34,973 nt of DNA from Lacrimispora amygdalina (GCF_003432035.1 NZ_QOHO01000087.1:1-34973), one strand, 5' to 3'; positions 22,317 to 29,076 are shown, counted from the stretch's first letter. Notes: generated from the sequence alone by a model not told the origin. Program-made: numbers and translations.

Positions 22317-23492
22317 ATGGATGGTAATACGAAACAACGGTGTTCCGACTGGTCTTCTCCGATGGAACTTGATATGTCCGTGTGTCCGGGGACAGTGATT
22401 CGTCCGGATATGCCTCTGGGTTCCGGTCCTGCAAAGAACTCACAAAACCCGTCAGCGCCGATTCCAATGACACAGCAGGATTTATCCAGATGTCCCTCTT
22501 ACTATGGATCCATGAAATGCCCGGATAATCCCCATTGTCCGGAGCCCGTAAAATGTCCGGAGAAGGCAGCAGCTTCTGCGCCAATGAAATGTCCGGAAAA
22601 ACCGGTATGCCAGATGCCGGTAAAATGCCCGCAGCAGGGCGTTTCTCCTGCGATGATGAGATGCCCGGAGATGCCTCCCAAGCCGATGAAATGTCCGGAC
22701 CAGGAAGTCTCTCCCGCAGTAATGAGATGTCCTAAGATGCCTCCCAAGCCGATGAAATGTCCGGACCAGGCAGTCTCCCCCGCAGTAATGAAATACCCGG
22801 AGATGCCCCCATGCCGAATGAAATGCCCGGATCAGGCAGTCTCTCCCGCAGTAATGAGATGTCCTGAAATGCCTCCCAAGCCGATGAAATGTCCGGACCA
22901 GGCAGTTTCCCCCGCAGTAATGAAATACCCGGAGATGCCCCCATGCCGAATGAAATGTCCGGACCAGGCAGTCTCTCCTGCAGTGATGAGATGTCCGGAG
23001 ATGCCCCCTAAGCCAATGAAATGTCCGGACCAGGCAGTCTCTCCTGCAGTAATGAGATGCCCGGATATGCCCCCCAAGCCAATGAAATGTCCGGACCAGG
23101 CAGTCTCTCCTGCAGTCATGAAATGCCCGGAAAAGCCCCTCAAGCCAATGAAATGTCCGGAAATGCCCACCAAGCCAATGAAATGTCCGGAACAGGCGGT
23201 CTCCCCTTCAGTCATGAGAAGTCCGGAAATGCCTCCATGCCCCAGGATGTATCCGGATATGCCCCCATGTTGTATAAAACCCAATATGCCGATGGGTATG
23301 GCTCCCGGCATGTATACTGATTCAAAGCCAGCTAAATGTTCTGGTGCTGAGAACATTGACCGGTATCCTATAGCCATGGCCTATGTTCCATGGCAGAGAT
23401 GGCAGGAACCTTATTCTGTAGACACAGCAATTGAAATGGGAACTATTTTCCCGGATTTATTTAAACCATTTTTGATGGGAGGGTGCAGGTAA
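22317..23492 (+). CDS. cotJA: CotJA-type spore coat protein fused to a Cys/Pro/Met repeat region
   Basis: A 391-residue protein. The last about 45 residues (MAYVPWQRWQEPYSVDTAIEM, in part, then GTIFPDLFKPF) match CotJA, a small spore-coat protein normally of about 80-100 residues. In front of it is about 300 residues of repeats with unit MKCPDQAVSPAVMRCPEMPP plus two residues (22 residues, 66 bases), about eight full copies plus degenerate flanks, alternating MRCPEMPPKP and MKYPEMPPCR versions. The many Cys residues could cross-link the coat by disulfides. ATG 22317 has AAAGGAG 11 nt upstream; ATG 22296 overlaps it. It is followed by cotJB (one-base overlap) and the split cotJC. The CotJ proteins form an inner-coat complex. 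Confidence 0.85.
   Translation: MDGNTKQRCSDWSSPMELDMSVCPGTVIRPDMPLGSGPAKNSQNPSAPIPMTQQDLSRCPSYYGSMKCPDNPHCPEPVKCPEKAAASAPMKCPEKPVCQMPVKCPQQGVSPAMMRCPEMPPKPMKCPDQEVSPAVMRCPKMPPKPMKCPDQAVSPAVMKYPEMPPCRMKCPDQAVSPAVMRCPEMPPKPMKCPDQAVSPAVMKYPEMPPCRMKCPDQAVSPAVMRCPEMPPKPMKCPDQAVSPAVMRCPDMPPKPMKCPDQAVSPAVMKCPEKPLKPMKCPEMPTKPMKCPEQAVSPSVMRSPEMPPCPRMYPDMPPCCIKPNMPMGMAPGMYTDSKPAKCSGAENIDRYPIAMAYVPWQRWQEPYSVDTAIEMGTIFPDLFKPFLMGGCR
22686..23245 (+). repeat. 66-bp in-frame tandem repeat array in cotJA
   Basis: About eight copies of a 66-bp unit beginning ATGAAATGTCCGGACCAG, highly similar at DNA level, with one shortened copy near 23146-23175. Neighbouring units alternate between two types, which indicates that a 132-bp pair was also duplicated. 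Copy number is expected to vary between strains by slippage or unequal crossover. Confidence 0.9.
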
Positions 23493-23761
23493 TGGGAAAT
23501 TGTAATGTTGTTGATTGCGATATGTTATTAATGCAGATATTTCAGGCCAGTTTCGCAATGGACGATGTAGTCCTGTATCTTGACACCCACCCGTGTGACC
23601 AGGATGCATTGAATTATTACTATTATGTAGTAAATATGCGGAATCAGGCTATGCAAACCTATGAGCAATATTGTGGTCCACTGATGGCAGATGGAGTTAT
23701 GGACGAAAACTACTGGACCTGGGTAAATGATCCATGGCCATGGGAAGGAGTGTGCGGCTAA
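23492..23761 (+). CDS. cotJB: Spore coat peptide CotJB
   Basis: An 89-residue protein matching CotJB over its length: LLMQIFQASFAMDDVVLYLD, then TWVNDPWPWEG at the C-terminus. ATG 23492 overlaps the cotJA stop by one base and has GGAGG 9 nt upstream. Its stop overlaps the cotJC ATG (TAATG), so the three genes are translated together. CotJB is a mother-cell coat protein needed with CotJA and CotJC. Confidence 0.9.
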   Translation: MGNCNVVDCDMLLMQIFQASFAMDDVVLYLDTHPCDQDALNYYYYVVNMRNQAMQTYEQYCGPLMADGVMDENYWTWVNDPWPWEGVCG

Positions 23762-23859
23762 TGTGGAGATATGAGAAAAGGTTGCAGTATCCTGTAAATA
23801 TTAAAACACCTAATCCTAAAATCGCTACCTTCATTATGAGCCAGTATGGCGGGCCTTAA
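23761..23859 (+). pseudogene. cotJC: cotJC 5' fragment (exon-like), split by intervening element
   Basis: The first 32 codons of CotJC, a manganese-catalase-like coat protein: MWRYEKRLQYPVNIKTPNPK, then IATFIMSQYGGP. The frame enters the intervening element at GGCGGGCC and ends at TAA 23857-23859, only four bases inside. The rest of the gene is at 26638-27168. Recombination between the two GGCGG cores would join codons GGP to DGEMGASMRYLSQRY without a frame change, giving about 202 residues, the normal CotJC length. The fragment alone cannot be functional. Confidence 0.9.
23847..23855 (+). other. attL core of the cotJC intervening element
   Basis: TGGCGGGCC. The same 9 bases apart from one purine change (TGGCGGACC) occur at 26646-26654 in the same direction at the other junction of cotJC. 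Both versions encode GGP in the cotJC frame, so crossover anywhere in the core preserves the protein. Confidence 0.75.
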
Positions 23860-25313
23860 GGCAAATGTATATAATAAATGAACTTCATTTCTCCGGACTT
23901 CTTATCATAAATAATCTTTTTTACCACACTGCGCAGTGCCCTTCCTTTGGCTTCACTGCTGACCGACTGATCTGTCAGTATATCGCAGGCGCTGCTTATT
24001 CTGCATAATGATGCGTCCCTGTTGTGAGAGTCCATAGCGTTTTTTGAAGACTCAATGGATTTTATCCTGATTTTCAACTCTGTTTCTGTCTTCTTCAGAC
24101 GTTCTTTTCCAGCGCGGTACTCTTCCAGATCATCAATTCCGTTTTCATAAGCTGCTTTTATTTTAATTTCCCTGGCACGGAGCTTTTCCAGTGCAGATTC
24201 TAACTGCTGCTTTTCCAGATATTGATCCAATACGGCCCGTTTGGTGTATTCACTGGTTCCGGCAGCAGCGGTAACGTGTTGTAAGGACTTAATAATGAGA
24301 GACTCCGCCTTTTTATCAGAGATACAGCAGGATTCCTTATGAAGCCCTTTTGTATAGCGCCAGCACTGAAAATAGCCGGACTGATGTCCGGTTTTGCTGC
24401 CGGCATGATATCCTAAGCTGGCTCCGCAATAGCCGCAGATTAAAAGTCCTGAAGCCCAATGCCTGCAGGCGGAGACTTCCCTGCGGTTTCTGGGTCTGTA
24501 TTCCTGTTTCAGCCGCTGCTGGTTTGCCTTAAATACAGAAGTGACTTCCTTCCTTATTTCATGAGAACCCTGAAACGAGATATTGTTCCAGGTAACGGTT
24601 CCATCATAGAATTTATTTTTTAATATCCGTTCTACCGCTCTTCTGTCAAATGAATTGCCACGTTTGGTACAATACCCATGATTGTTAGCCTCTTTTGCGA
24701 TAGAAGCCAGATCCATCCCATTGAAAAAAGACTGATGTATAAATACAACGGCTTCATATTCTTTTTCTTCTATAATAAAAGGTTTTCCTTCCCCTACTGC
24801 GCGGTATCCTAGACAGGGAGCTGCCTGATAGCCGTTTCTAAGCGCTTTTTCCGTCATTCCCCTTGTAACTTCCCCGGATAAGTTAATGGAATAGTATTCG
24901 TCAAACCATTCAATGATACTCTCGATAAGCCGGCCGAACATGCCTTCCATGATCGGTTCAGAAACACTTTTTATAGTAATACCGCATTTTTTTCGAAGAA
25001 CACTTTTGTAAAACATGCTTTCTTCCTGATTTCGGGCAAAACGGGAAAATTTCCATAAATAGAGGTATTGAAAAGGAGATGGATTTGTTTTTGCAATGGA
25101 AATCATCCGCTGAAACTCTTTCCGGTTATCAGCCCGGCGTCCGCTGATACCTTTTTCTTCAATAAAAATGTACTCGTCAGGGATTGGCACGCCATCAGCA
25201 CTTGCTGCATTTTTAATCTCCCGAAGCTGTGCAGCAGGAGAAAGCTCAGTCTGATCGTTTGTACTTACCCGGACATAAGCTGCACCAATGGGCTTTTTGG
25301 GATTTTTAATCAA
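23856..25313 (-). CDS. Large serine recombinase of the cotJC element
   Basis: A 485-residue serine recombinase. Resolvase domain: GAAYVRVSTNDQTELSPAAQ (part of residues 10-30; catalytic Ser about 17), EKGISGRRADNRKEFQRM, KFSRFARNQEES. A recombinase domain follows (EVTRGMTEKALRNGYQAAP; about 150-260), then a zinc ribbon with LICGYCGASLGYH ... CWRY ... CC (about 300-345) and a coiled-coil region (about 365-440). This is the SpoIVCA/large-serine-integrase architecture. TTG 25313 is the start (AAGGGA 6 nt upstream). The stop codon lies on the attL core edge, a typical placement. Large serine recombinases need a directionality factor for excision; candidates are the small genes at 25407 and 26423. 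Its role is inferred to be excision of the element to rebuild cotJC. Confidence 0.92.
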   Translation of the reverse strand: MIKNPKKPIGAAYVRVSTNDQTELSPAAQLREIKNAASADGVPIPDEYIFIEEKGISGRRADNRKEFQRMISIAKTNPSPFQYLYLWKFSRFARNQEESMFYKSVLRKKCGITIKSVSEPIMEGMFGRLIESIIEWFDEYYSINLSGEVTRGMTEKALRNGYQAAPCLGYRAVGEGKPFIIEEKEYEAVVFIHQSFFNGMDLASIAKEANNHGYCTKRGNSFDRRAVERILKNKFYDGTVTWNNISFQGSHEIRKEVTSVFKANQQRLKQEYRPRNRREVSACRHWASGLLICGYCGASLGYHAGSKTGHQSGYFQCWRYTKGLHKESCCISDKKAESLIIKSLQHVTAAAGTSEYTKRAVLDQYLEKQQLESALEKLRAREIKIKAAYENGIDDLEEYRAGKERLKKTETELKIRIKSIESSKNAMDSHNRDASLCRISSACDILTDQSVSSEAKGRALRSVVKKIIYDKKSGEMKFIYYIHLP

Positions 25314-25348
25314 TAAATTCCCTTCTTTCCGATGATTAAAAGAGAAGA

Positions 25349-25364
25349 TACCTGGAAACAGGTA
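25349..25364. promoter_or_regulatory. Inverted repeat between divergent genes of the element
   Basis: TACCTG-GAAA-CAGGTA: a perfect 6-bp inverted repeat with a GAAA centre, midway between the recombinase start (25313) and the small gene start (25407). It could be an operator controlling both or an RNA hairpin in either leader. Confidence 0.45.
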
Positions 25365-25376
25365 CAATCTGTGTCA

Positions 25377-25384
25377 CATACATT
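25377..25384 (+). promoter_or_regulatory. Candidate sigma-K-type -10 box for the 57-residue gene
   Basis: CATACATT (25377-25384) fits CATANNNT. An AC dinucleotide stands 17 bases upstream (25358-25359), the sigma-K arrangement. The ATG is 22 bases downstream. Short motifs like this occur by chance, so support is limited. Confidence 0.35.
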
Positions 25385-25406
25385 TTACAGGGAAGGAGAT
25401 GGAAAT

Positions 25407-25580
25407 ATGAGTAAAAACATTAGGATTGTAAATTACATAGATTTAAACGGAGAAATGATTTTATTTGATAGTCTGCCGGAGAAGAGGCAAAAGCAAGCCG
25501 GGGAAAAGCTCCGGGATCTGATGATGGAGAATGCAGGCTACGACTTAAAAAGGCCATCAGAAAAACACCGGCCATCTTAG
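25407..25580 (+). CDS. Small element gene, candidate directionality factor
   Basis: A 57-residue protein (MSKNIRIVNYIDLNGEMILFD...SLPEKRQKQAGEKL) with AAGGAG 9 nt before ATG 25407. It is charged, helical in its C-terminal half, and divergent from the recombinase gene, with a small inverted repeat between them. In size and position it resembles SprB, the 58-residue directionality factor of SPbeta, though I see no sequence signature for that. A sigma-K-like -10 motif precedes it. Candidate excision factor or regulator; unproven. Confidence 0.6.
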   Translation: MSKNIRIVNYIDLNGEMILFDSLPEKRQKQAGEKLRDLMMENAGYDLKRPSEKHRPS

Positions 25581-25620
25581 ATGACCGGGCCATTCGTTTA
25601 GACGGGGATGGGCAGGCAGT

Positions 25621-26289
25621 TCAGGAACTGGCAGCATCTTCCGTGCAGTCCTCGAAAGGAAAGAAAAATTCCGGAATACCTGAGGCATATGGAGCAATAT
25701 CGTACTGCTGGTAGTAGATGACCAGGCCGCAGGGCTTTAAGAAAAAGGCGTTCATATCAAAGTTTCCCCGGATCAGATGGGGATAGTCATCAAAGTAGGA
25801 GGCAGGAGCATCTTTCATGCGATTTGAGATATCATTTTCGATCACCTGAAAGATGGTATTATTTAATGCTTTTACGTCGGGAAAAAAATCTGTCAGATTC
25901 AGCTGATCCCCTGTCTGGAAGTCCCAGGTCTGTGACTGTCTCAGTGTATTTCCGTGGGCCCCGCCTAAATAAGAATATTGGTCGGTATAGAGGCTGGTGA
26001 TGCAATCCTCGTTATATGTGACGTCATAATCAGATAAGAATTCATAGCTGTGAAAGGGAAACTCATTATCTTTTGCATACATGGCATTTTCAACAGCCTG
26101 AGGGTATAAAACCTCACGACAGTATTTTTCAGCCTGCCGGGACTGTATCTCATAGAACTGGCTGATGGCGGGGGCAGTAACAGAACTGCAGGTTGATGTA
26201 AAAGAAGGATAATGAATGGTATAGGTAAGTACAGGAACGTCGTTATGAAGGAGGACATCTGCCTTTGTTTTTTTAGAGATTGTCTGCAT
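25621..26289 (-). CDS. DUF3298/DUF4163-type protein carried by the element
   Basis: A 222-residue protein with the two-part pattern of the RsiV/PdaC-type DUF4163-DUF3298 proteins. The N-terminal half is beta-rich (DVPVLTYTIHYPSF). The C-terminal half has SYLGGAHGNTLRQSQTWDF, TGDQLNLTDFF and YDIAPYASGIPEFFFPF. Related domains occur in anti-sigma factors and cell-wall deacetylases and may bind lysozyme or peptidoglycan. This copy has no signal peptide or membrane helix, so it is probably cytoplasmic or incomplete relative to those. ATG 26289 is preceded by GAGG. As cargo of a spore-gene element its function is unknown. Confidence 0.75.
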   Translation of the reverse strand: MQTISKKTKADVLLHNDVPVLTYTIHYPSFTSTCSSVTAPAISQFYEIQSRQAEKYCREVLYPQAVENAMYAKDNEFPFHSYEFLSDYDVTYNEDCITSLYTDQYSYLGGAHGNTLRQSQTWDFQTGDQLNLTDFFPDVKALNNTIFQVIENDISNRMKDAPASYFDDYPHLIRGNFDMNAFFLKPCGLVIYYQQYDIAPYASGIPEFFFPFEDCTEDAASS

Positions 26290-26376
26290 GAGAACCTCAG
26301 GAAAGAAAGCTTTTTATATTATATGAATACTCAGCTTGTTTATTGCCGGAAAATGCACGAATCAGGGATATAATAT

Positions 26377-26406
26377 GTATATTCGAAGCTGTTTATACCA
26401 TACTAT
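26377..26406 (+). promoter_or_regulatory. Candidate sigma-E/K mother-cell promoter inside the element
   Basis: GTATATT (26377-26383), 15 bases, then CATACTAT (26399-26406). The -10 box fits CATANNNT and the -35 box is close to the sigma-E KMATATT type. The ATG of the 53-residue gene is 17 bases further. A mother-cell promoter here would time that gene to sporulation. Confidence 0.5.
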
Positions 26407-26422
26407 CTTTGAGGTGAACGAT

Positions 26423-26584
26423 ATGAAAAACAATAAAAAAGATAATTACAGCTCCAGTGCAAAGGAAGAAAACAAAAAGCCTGAAACATTTCAGGATCAC
26501 TGGGAGACTGGAAAATTCTTAGGTCCCAATACTTTGAGACATGAAGAAAGCATTAAAGTGTATGAAGATAAGGAGGAGGAGTGA
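26423..26584 (+). CDS. Small charged element gene, second directionality-factor candidate
   Basis: A 53-residue, very hydrophilic protein (KKDNYSSSAKEENKKPETF, DHWETGKFLGPNTLRHEES). GAGGTG stands 6 nt before ATG 26423 and a mother-cell-type promoter lies just upstream. It is the last gene before the right core (60 bases away). It has no motif I recognise, and small soluble spore-associated protein is an alternative. Its timing-type promoter and location make it a candidate for the factor that turns the recombinase to excision. Confidence 0.55.
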   Translation: MKNNKKDNYSSSAKEENKKPETFQDHWETGKFLGPNTLRHEESIKVYEDKEEE

Positions 26585-26637
26585 TAAAACACTTCTCTTC
26601 CTTATTTTCATTATTGAGTGAATAAAAGAATCTGTTT

Positions 26638-27168
26638 TTGAAATTTGGCGGACCAGATGGTGAAATGGGCGCTTCCATGCGTTATCTTTCCCAGCGTTAT
26701 GCTATGCCATATAAGGAGGGAAAGGCGATATTAACTGACATTGGAACGGAAGAACTGGCGCATCTTGAAATCGTAGCAACCATTGTTCATCAGCTGACCA
26801 GAAATTTAACTCCGGAGCAGGTTGTAGAATCAGGGTTTGGTCCTTATTATATTGACCATACCACAGGTATATGGCCACAGGCAGCGGGTGGAATTCCTTT
26901 TAATGCATGCGAATTCCAGTCTAAAGGCGACCCAATCACCGACTTGGTAGAGGATATGGCAGCAGAACAAAAAGCCAGGAGTACTTACGACAACATTTTG
27001 CGTGTTATCACAGACCCCGATATCTGTGATCCCATCCGGTTCTTACGGATGCGTGAAGTAGTCCATTTCCAGAGATTCGGTGAAGCTCTTAGAATCACTC
27101 AGGATAATCTGGACAGCAAAAACTTTTATGCATTTAATCCCAGCTTTGATGTCAAAACAAAATGTTAA
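26638..27168 (+). pseudogene. cotJC: cotJC 3' fragment, manganese-catalase-like coat protein
   Basis: Codons from the GGP core onward encode the rest of CotJC: DGEMGASMRYLSQRYAMPYK, DIGTEELAHLEIVATIVHQL with the ExxH metal-binding helix, DMAAEQKARSTYDNILR, and FLRMREVVHFQRFGEAL with the second ExxH. This is the manganese-catalase fold of spore coats. The frame upstream (LKF) comes from element sequence and there is no ribosome site, so this part is not expected to be translated before excision. It is complete to its C-terminus and followed by a terminator. Joined to the 5' fragment it is a normal, intact CotJC. Confidence 0.92.
26646..26654 (+). other. attR core of the cotJC intervening element
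   Basis: TGGCGGACC, the right-hand copy of the 9-bp core, in the same orientation as 23847-23855. Bases flanking the two cores diverge on the element side, and the cotJC reading frame begins to match the family from here on. Confidence 0.75.
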
Positions 27169-27200
27169 CAGGGGTAATTTTTACTCAGACATAATAAAAA

Positions 27201-27237
27201 AGGCGTTGATTCACTTCTCGTGGGTCAGCGCTTTTTT
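27201..27237 (+). terminator. Terminator of the cotJ operon
   Basis: GCGTTGATTCAC with GTGGGTCAGCGC (12 positions, three G-T pairs), then seven T's. The stem sequence is related to the two hairpins at 27330 and 28171. Confidence 0.85.
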
Positions 27238-27329
27238 AGATAACTTTCAGTTGGTTTAGAGCACCAAATATGTAACGGAAATGTCGTTGGCCGAATATAC
27301 GTTAGATTAAGAGAATAGTATAATTTAGA

Positions 27330-27366
27330 GAGGACGTTGGTTCACATTTTGTGGATTAACGTCCTC
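27330..27366. repeat. Hairpin repeat copy A, left of the XRE cassette
   Basis: GAGGACGTTGGTTCAC, loop, GTGGATTAACGTCCTC: a long imperfect inverted repeat. It is nearly identical to the copy at 28171-28206, and its core (CGTTGRYTCAC) recurs in the terminator at 27201. No T-run follows. Confidence 0.75.
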
Positions 27367-27401
27367 ATTAAATGGAGAGGCAGGAAAAAAGTCGTATATA
27401 C

Positions 27402-27430
27402 TTGACATTAGGTAATTTATATAGTAATAT
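27402..27430 (+). promoter_or_regulatory. Sigma-A promoter of the XRE gene
   Basis: TTGACA (27402-27407), 17 bases, TAATAT (27425-27430), then the GTG start 22 bases later. A near-consensus vegetative promoter. Confidence 0.85.
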
Positions 27431-27451
27431 TTGTGTGCGGAGGTGATTACA

Positions 27452-27661
27452 GTGGGTCGAAATATACCAATAAAAGTTGCCCGTGCCCAGCTGGATCTGA
27501 CACAAAAACAACTTGCTGAAAAAGTGGGCATATCACGGCAGACCATGAATGCTATTGAGCAGGGTGAATATAATCCGACGATAAAATTATGCCGGGCAAT
27601 TTGCAGAGTATTAGGAAAAAGTCTTGATGATTTGTTCTGGGAGGAAGAAAGCGATGATTAG
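27452..27661 (+). CDS. XRE-family transcriptional regulator
   Basis: A 69-residue single-domain helix-turn-helix protein of the Xre/YozG type: ARAQLDLTQKQLAEKVGISR (about 10-29), QTMNAIEQGEYNPTIKL. GTG 27452 is chosen for the GGAGGTG 6 nt upstream. It overlaps the next membrane-protein gene by 8 bases, a common regulator plus DUF-membrane-protein pair. It probably represses its own operon. Confidence 0.85.
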   Translation: MGRNIPIKVARAQLDLTQKQLAEKVGISRQTMNAIEQGEYNPTIKLCRAICRVLGKSLDDLFWEEESDD

Positions 27662-28145
27662 AAAAAAGAATAATCTGGATGAGATGCAGGAGCAAAAGTT
27701 ACTAAAGATAGAACACTATGGATTCTGGTTTGTATATTGGGGATTGTTAGCTGCGATTTTGCTGCAGGTTACCCTGGCTGCAGATGTAAAAAATCTATTT
27801 CATAATATTGCTGGTGAATGGCTGGTATTTATGTTTGTTTCCATATATATGTTAATTGCCTGTCTGGTCAATGGCATATGGGACAGGAGACTGAAACCAA
27901 ATGTAAAAACAAATATTATTCTCAGCCTGTTATCAAGCACATTGTGTGGTGTTATTTTCTTCGCATCATCCTATTATAAATATGGTAAGTTAGCGGGTGC
28001 AGCCGCTACAGGAATAGTTACCTTCGCTCAAATTTTTGTATTATCCATTGGTGCATTGACGTTTTGCGTATTCATTTATAAAAAGAGAGTGCGAAAACTT
28101 GAAACAGAGAGTGAATCTGTTTCGGTTGATAATGAAGATAAATAA
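27654..28145 (+). CDS. Four-helix membrane protein paired with XRE regulator (DUF6773-like)
   Basis: A 163-residue membrane protein with helices at about residues 25-43, 57-78, 95-113 and 125-146. The N-terminus (IRKKNNLDEMQEQKLLKIEH) resembles the DUF6773 family of Clostridia (DERQ...LKIEH). ATG 27654 lies behind GAGGAAG and overlaps the regulator gene. Function unknown; such pairs are regulated locally by the XRE partner. Confidence 0.65.
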   Translation: MIRKKNNLDEMQEQKLLKIEHYGFWFVYWGLLAAILLQVTLAADVKNLFHNIAGEWLVFMFVSIYMLIACLVNGIWDRRLKPNVKTNIILSLLSSTLCGVIFFASSYYKYGKLAGAAATGIVTFAQIFVLSIGALTFCVFIYKKRVRKLETESESVSVDNEDK

Positions 28146-28170
28146 AATATGAATAATTAGTTTGTAACCA

Positions 28171-28206
28171 GAGGACGTTGGCTCACTTTTTGTGGATCAG
28201 CGTCCT
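28171..28206. repeat. Hairpin repeat copy B, right of the XRE cassette
   Basis: AGGACGTTGGCTCAC, loop, GTGGATCAGCGTCCT. Compared with copy A, the changes within the stems are largely compatible with G-T/G-C pairing. It may act as a weak terminator or be a dispersed palindromic repeat. Confidence 0.75.
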
Positions 28207-28260
28207 GTTAATTATTCAGGGTAGCTGGAGTACCTCTTTTTTGCCTGAAATAAATAAAAA

Positions 28261-28734
28261 TCATACTGTATTCTTCATGATAAAATAATCTCTTAATTTT
28301 TTTGCATATTTTAAGCGTTCTTCTGGTGTTGTATTTTCCCTGTCTGACTTATATAAATTATCATTTTTATATCTTGGAAATAAATGAAGATGATAATGCC
28401 ATACATCTTGATTTCCACAAGGTTCATTGTGTTGTCTGGAAGAGACTCCGTCACATCTGTAAGTTTCTTTTAAAGCCAGTGCAGTTTCTCTTTCTAAATC
28501 ATGAATTCGGTGTGAAATTTCTGACGGTAAATCATATAAATTCTCAATATGTATATTAGGAATTATAATGACATGGCCTTTATTATTTTTCCACCAACAA
28601 GAGGATATAAATGCAGTAACATAGTTATCTTTATATATTATATCGTCCTGCTTGGTATTTAAATGTTCATTTTCTATGCCCTCTGCAATTTGACAAAAAG
28701 GGCAGACATACCCTAAGGGTGCATGATTGTACAT
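28261..28734 (-). CDS. HIT-family nucleotide hydrolase/transferase
   Basis: A 157-residue HIT protein. CPFCQ near the N-terminus with a later His suggests a structural zinc site. The central GHVIIIPNIHIENLYDL is the HIT strand-helix, and the catalytic triad motif is in WHYHLHLFPRY (HxHxH). HIT enzymes cleave nucleoside phosphoramidates or dinucleoside polyphosphates. It stands alone, convergent with the XRE operon. The start (28734) fits the family. Confidence 0.85.
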   Translation of the reverse strand: MYNHAPLGYVCPFCQIAEGIENEHLNTKQDDIIYKDNYVTAFISSCWWKNNKGHVIIIPNIHIENLYDLPSEISHRIHDLERETALALKETYRCDGVSSRQHNEPCGNQDVWHYHLHLFPRYKNDNLYKSDRENTTPEERLKYAKKLRDYFIMKNTV

Positions 28735-28934
28735 ATCGTTTCTCCAATAAATCTATAAGCTTACATGAATGATTTTTAATGTAAGTATACAAAACTTATA
28801 CAAATATTTCAAATATAACTAAATATAAAATTTTACTTTTGGTAAAATACGGTATAAGATAGAAGTAGTCACTTGTCCCAAGTAATATTATGATGAATAT
28901 AAGGCAAGACCATATTTGTTTTGTCCCCATAATT

Positions 28935-29076
28935 GGAGGAAGCCGACAAGAGGGGGGATCTTGTCGGCTGTATGAAAAAAAGTTTTATTTAAAAGGTTAT
29001 TGGCCTCTTTACATTAATTAATATACCGGAAAAATGTGACGGTATTTTGATGGATCTGTGAAGAGTTTGTGAAAAG
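28935..29076 (+). repeat. Duplicated 140-bp leader, copy 1
   Basis: It begins GGAGGAAGCCGACAAG. It contains a hairpin GCCGACAAG/CTTGTCGGC (28942-28950, 28960-28968), the shared stretch GAAAAAAAGTTTTATTTAAA, and a possible promoter TTATTG-N17-AATATA (28997-29002, 29020-29025). It ends in repeated TGTGAAG-like boxes. About 85% matching to 29514-29652. It lies 64 bases before the VOC gene. The rest of the 28735-29139 gap is AT-rich and holds no gene I can support. Confidence 0.8.

Larger units (their letters stand above)
23847..26645. mobile_element. Skin-like intervening element in cotJC (2,799 bp)
   Basis: A 2,799-bp insertion bounded by direct 9-bp cores (TGGCGGRCC) inside cotJC. It carries a large serine recombinase whose stop codon is 1 base from the left core, a divergent 57-residue gene, a DUF3298-type gene and a 53-residue gene. 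Precise excision restores cotJC. By analogy with skin elements in sigK (B. subtilis, C. difficile) and SPbeta in spsM, it is expected to be excised in the terminal mother cell during sporulation, leaving the germ line unchanged. No phage structural genes are present; it is near the minimum for such an element. Sporulation control is inference; the split and core repeats are directly visible. Confidence 0.85.

Noticed and set aside
22686-23245. CRISPR-like regular repeats
   Set aside because: The period is 66 bp with no unique spacers, and the repeats are in frame within a coding gene that ends in a CotJA domain. It is a protein repeat array.
22832-23377. Reverse-strand open frame across the cotJA repeats with its own regular peptide repeats
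   Set aside because: It is the antisense shadow of the 66-bp array (a multiple of three keeps every frame open). No ribosome site or domain supports it.
23847-26645. Transposon insertion in cotJC
   Set aside because: There is no DDE transposase, no terminal inverted repeats and no target duplication beyond the 9-bp core; the recombinase is a serine integrase and the junction restores the gene exactly.
28281-28559. Forward open frame over the HIT gene
   Set aside because: It is antisense to a clear HIT motif (WHYHLHLFPRY) on the other strand and has no ribosome site.
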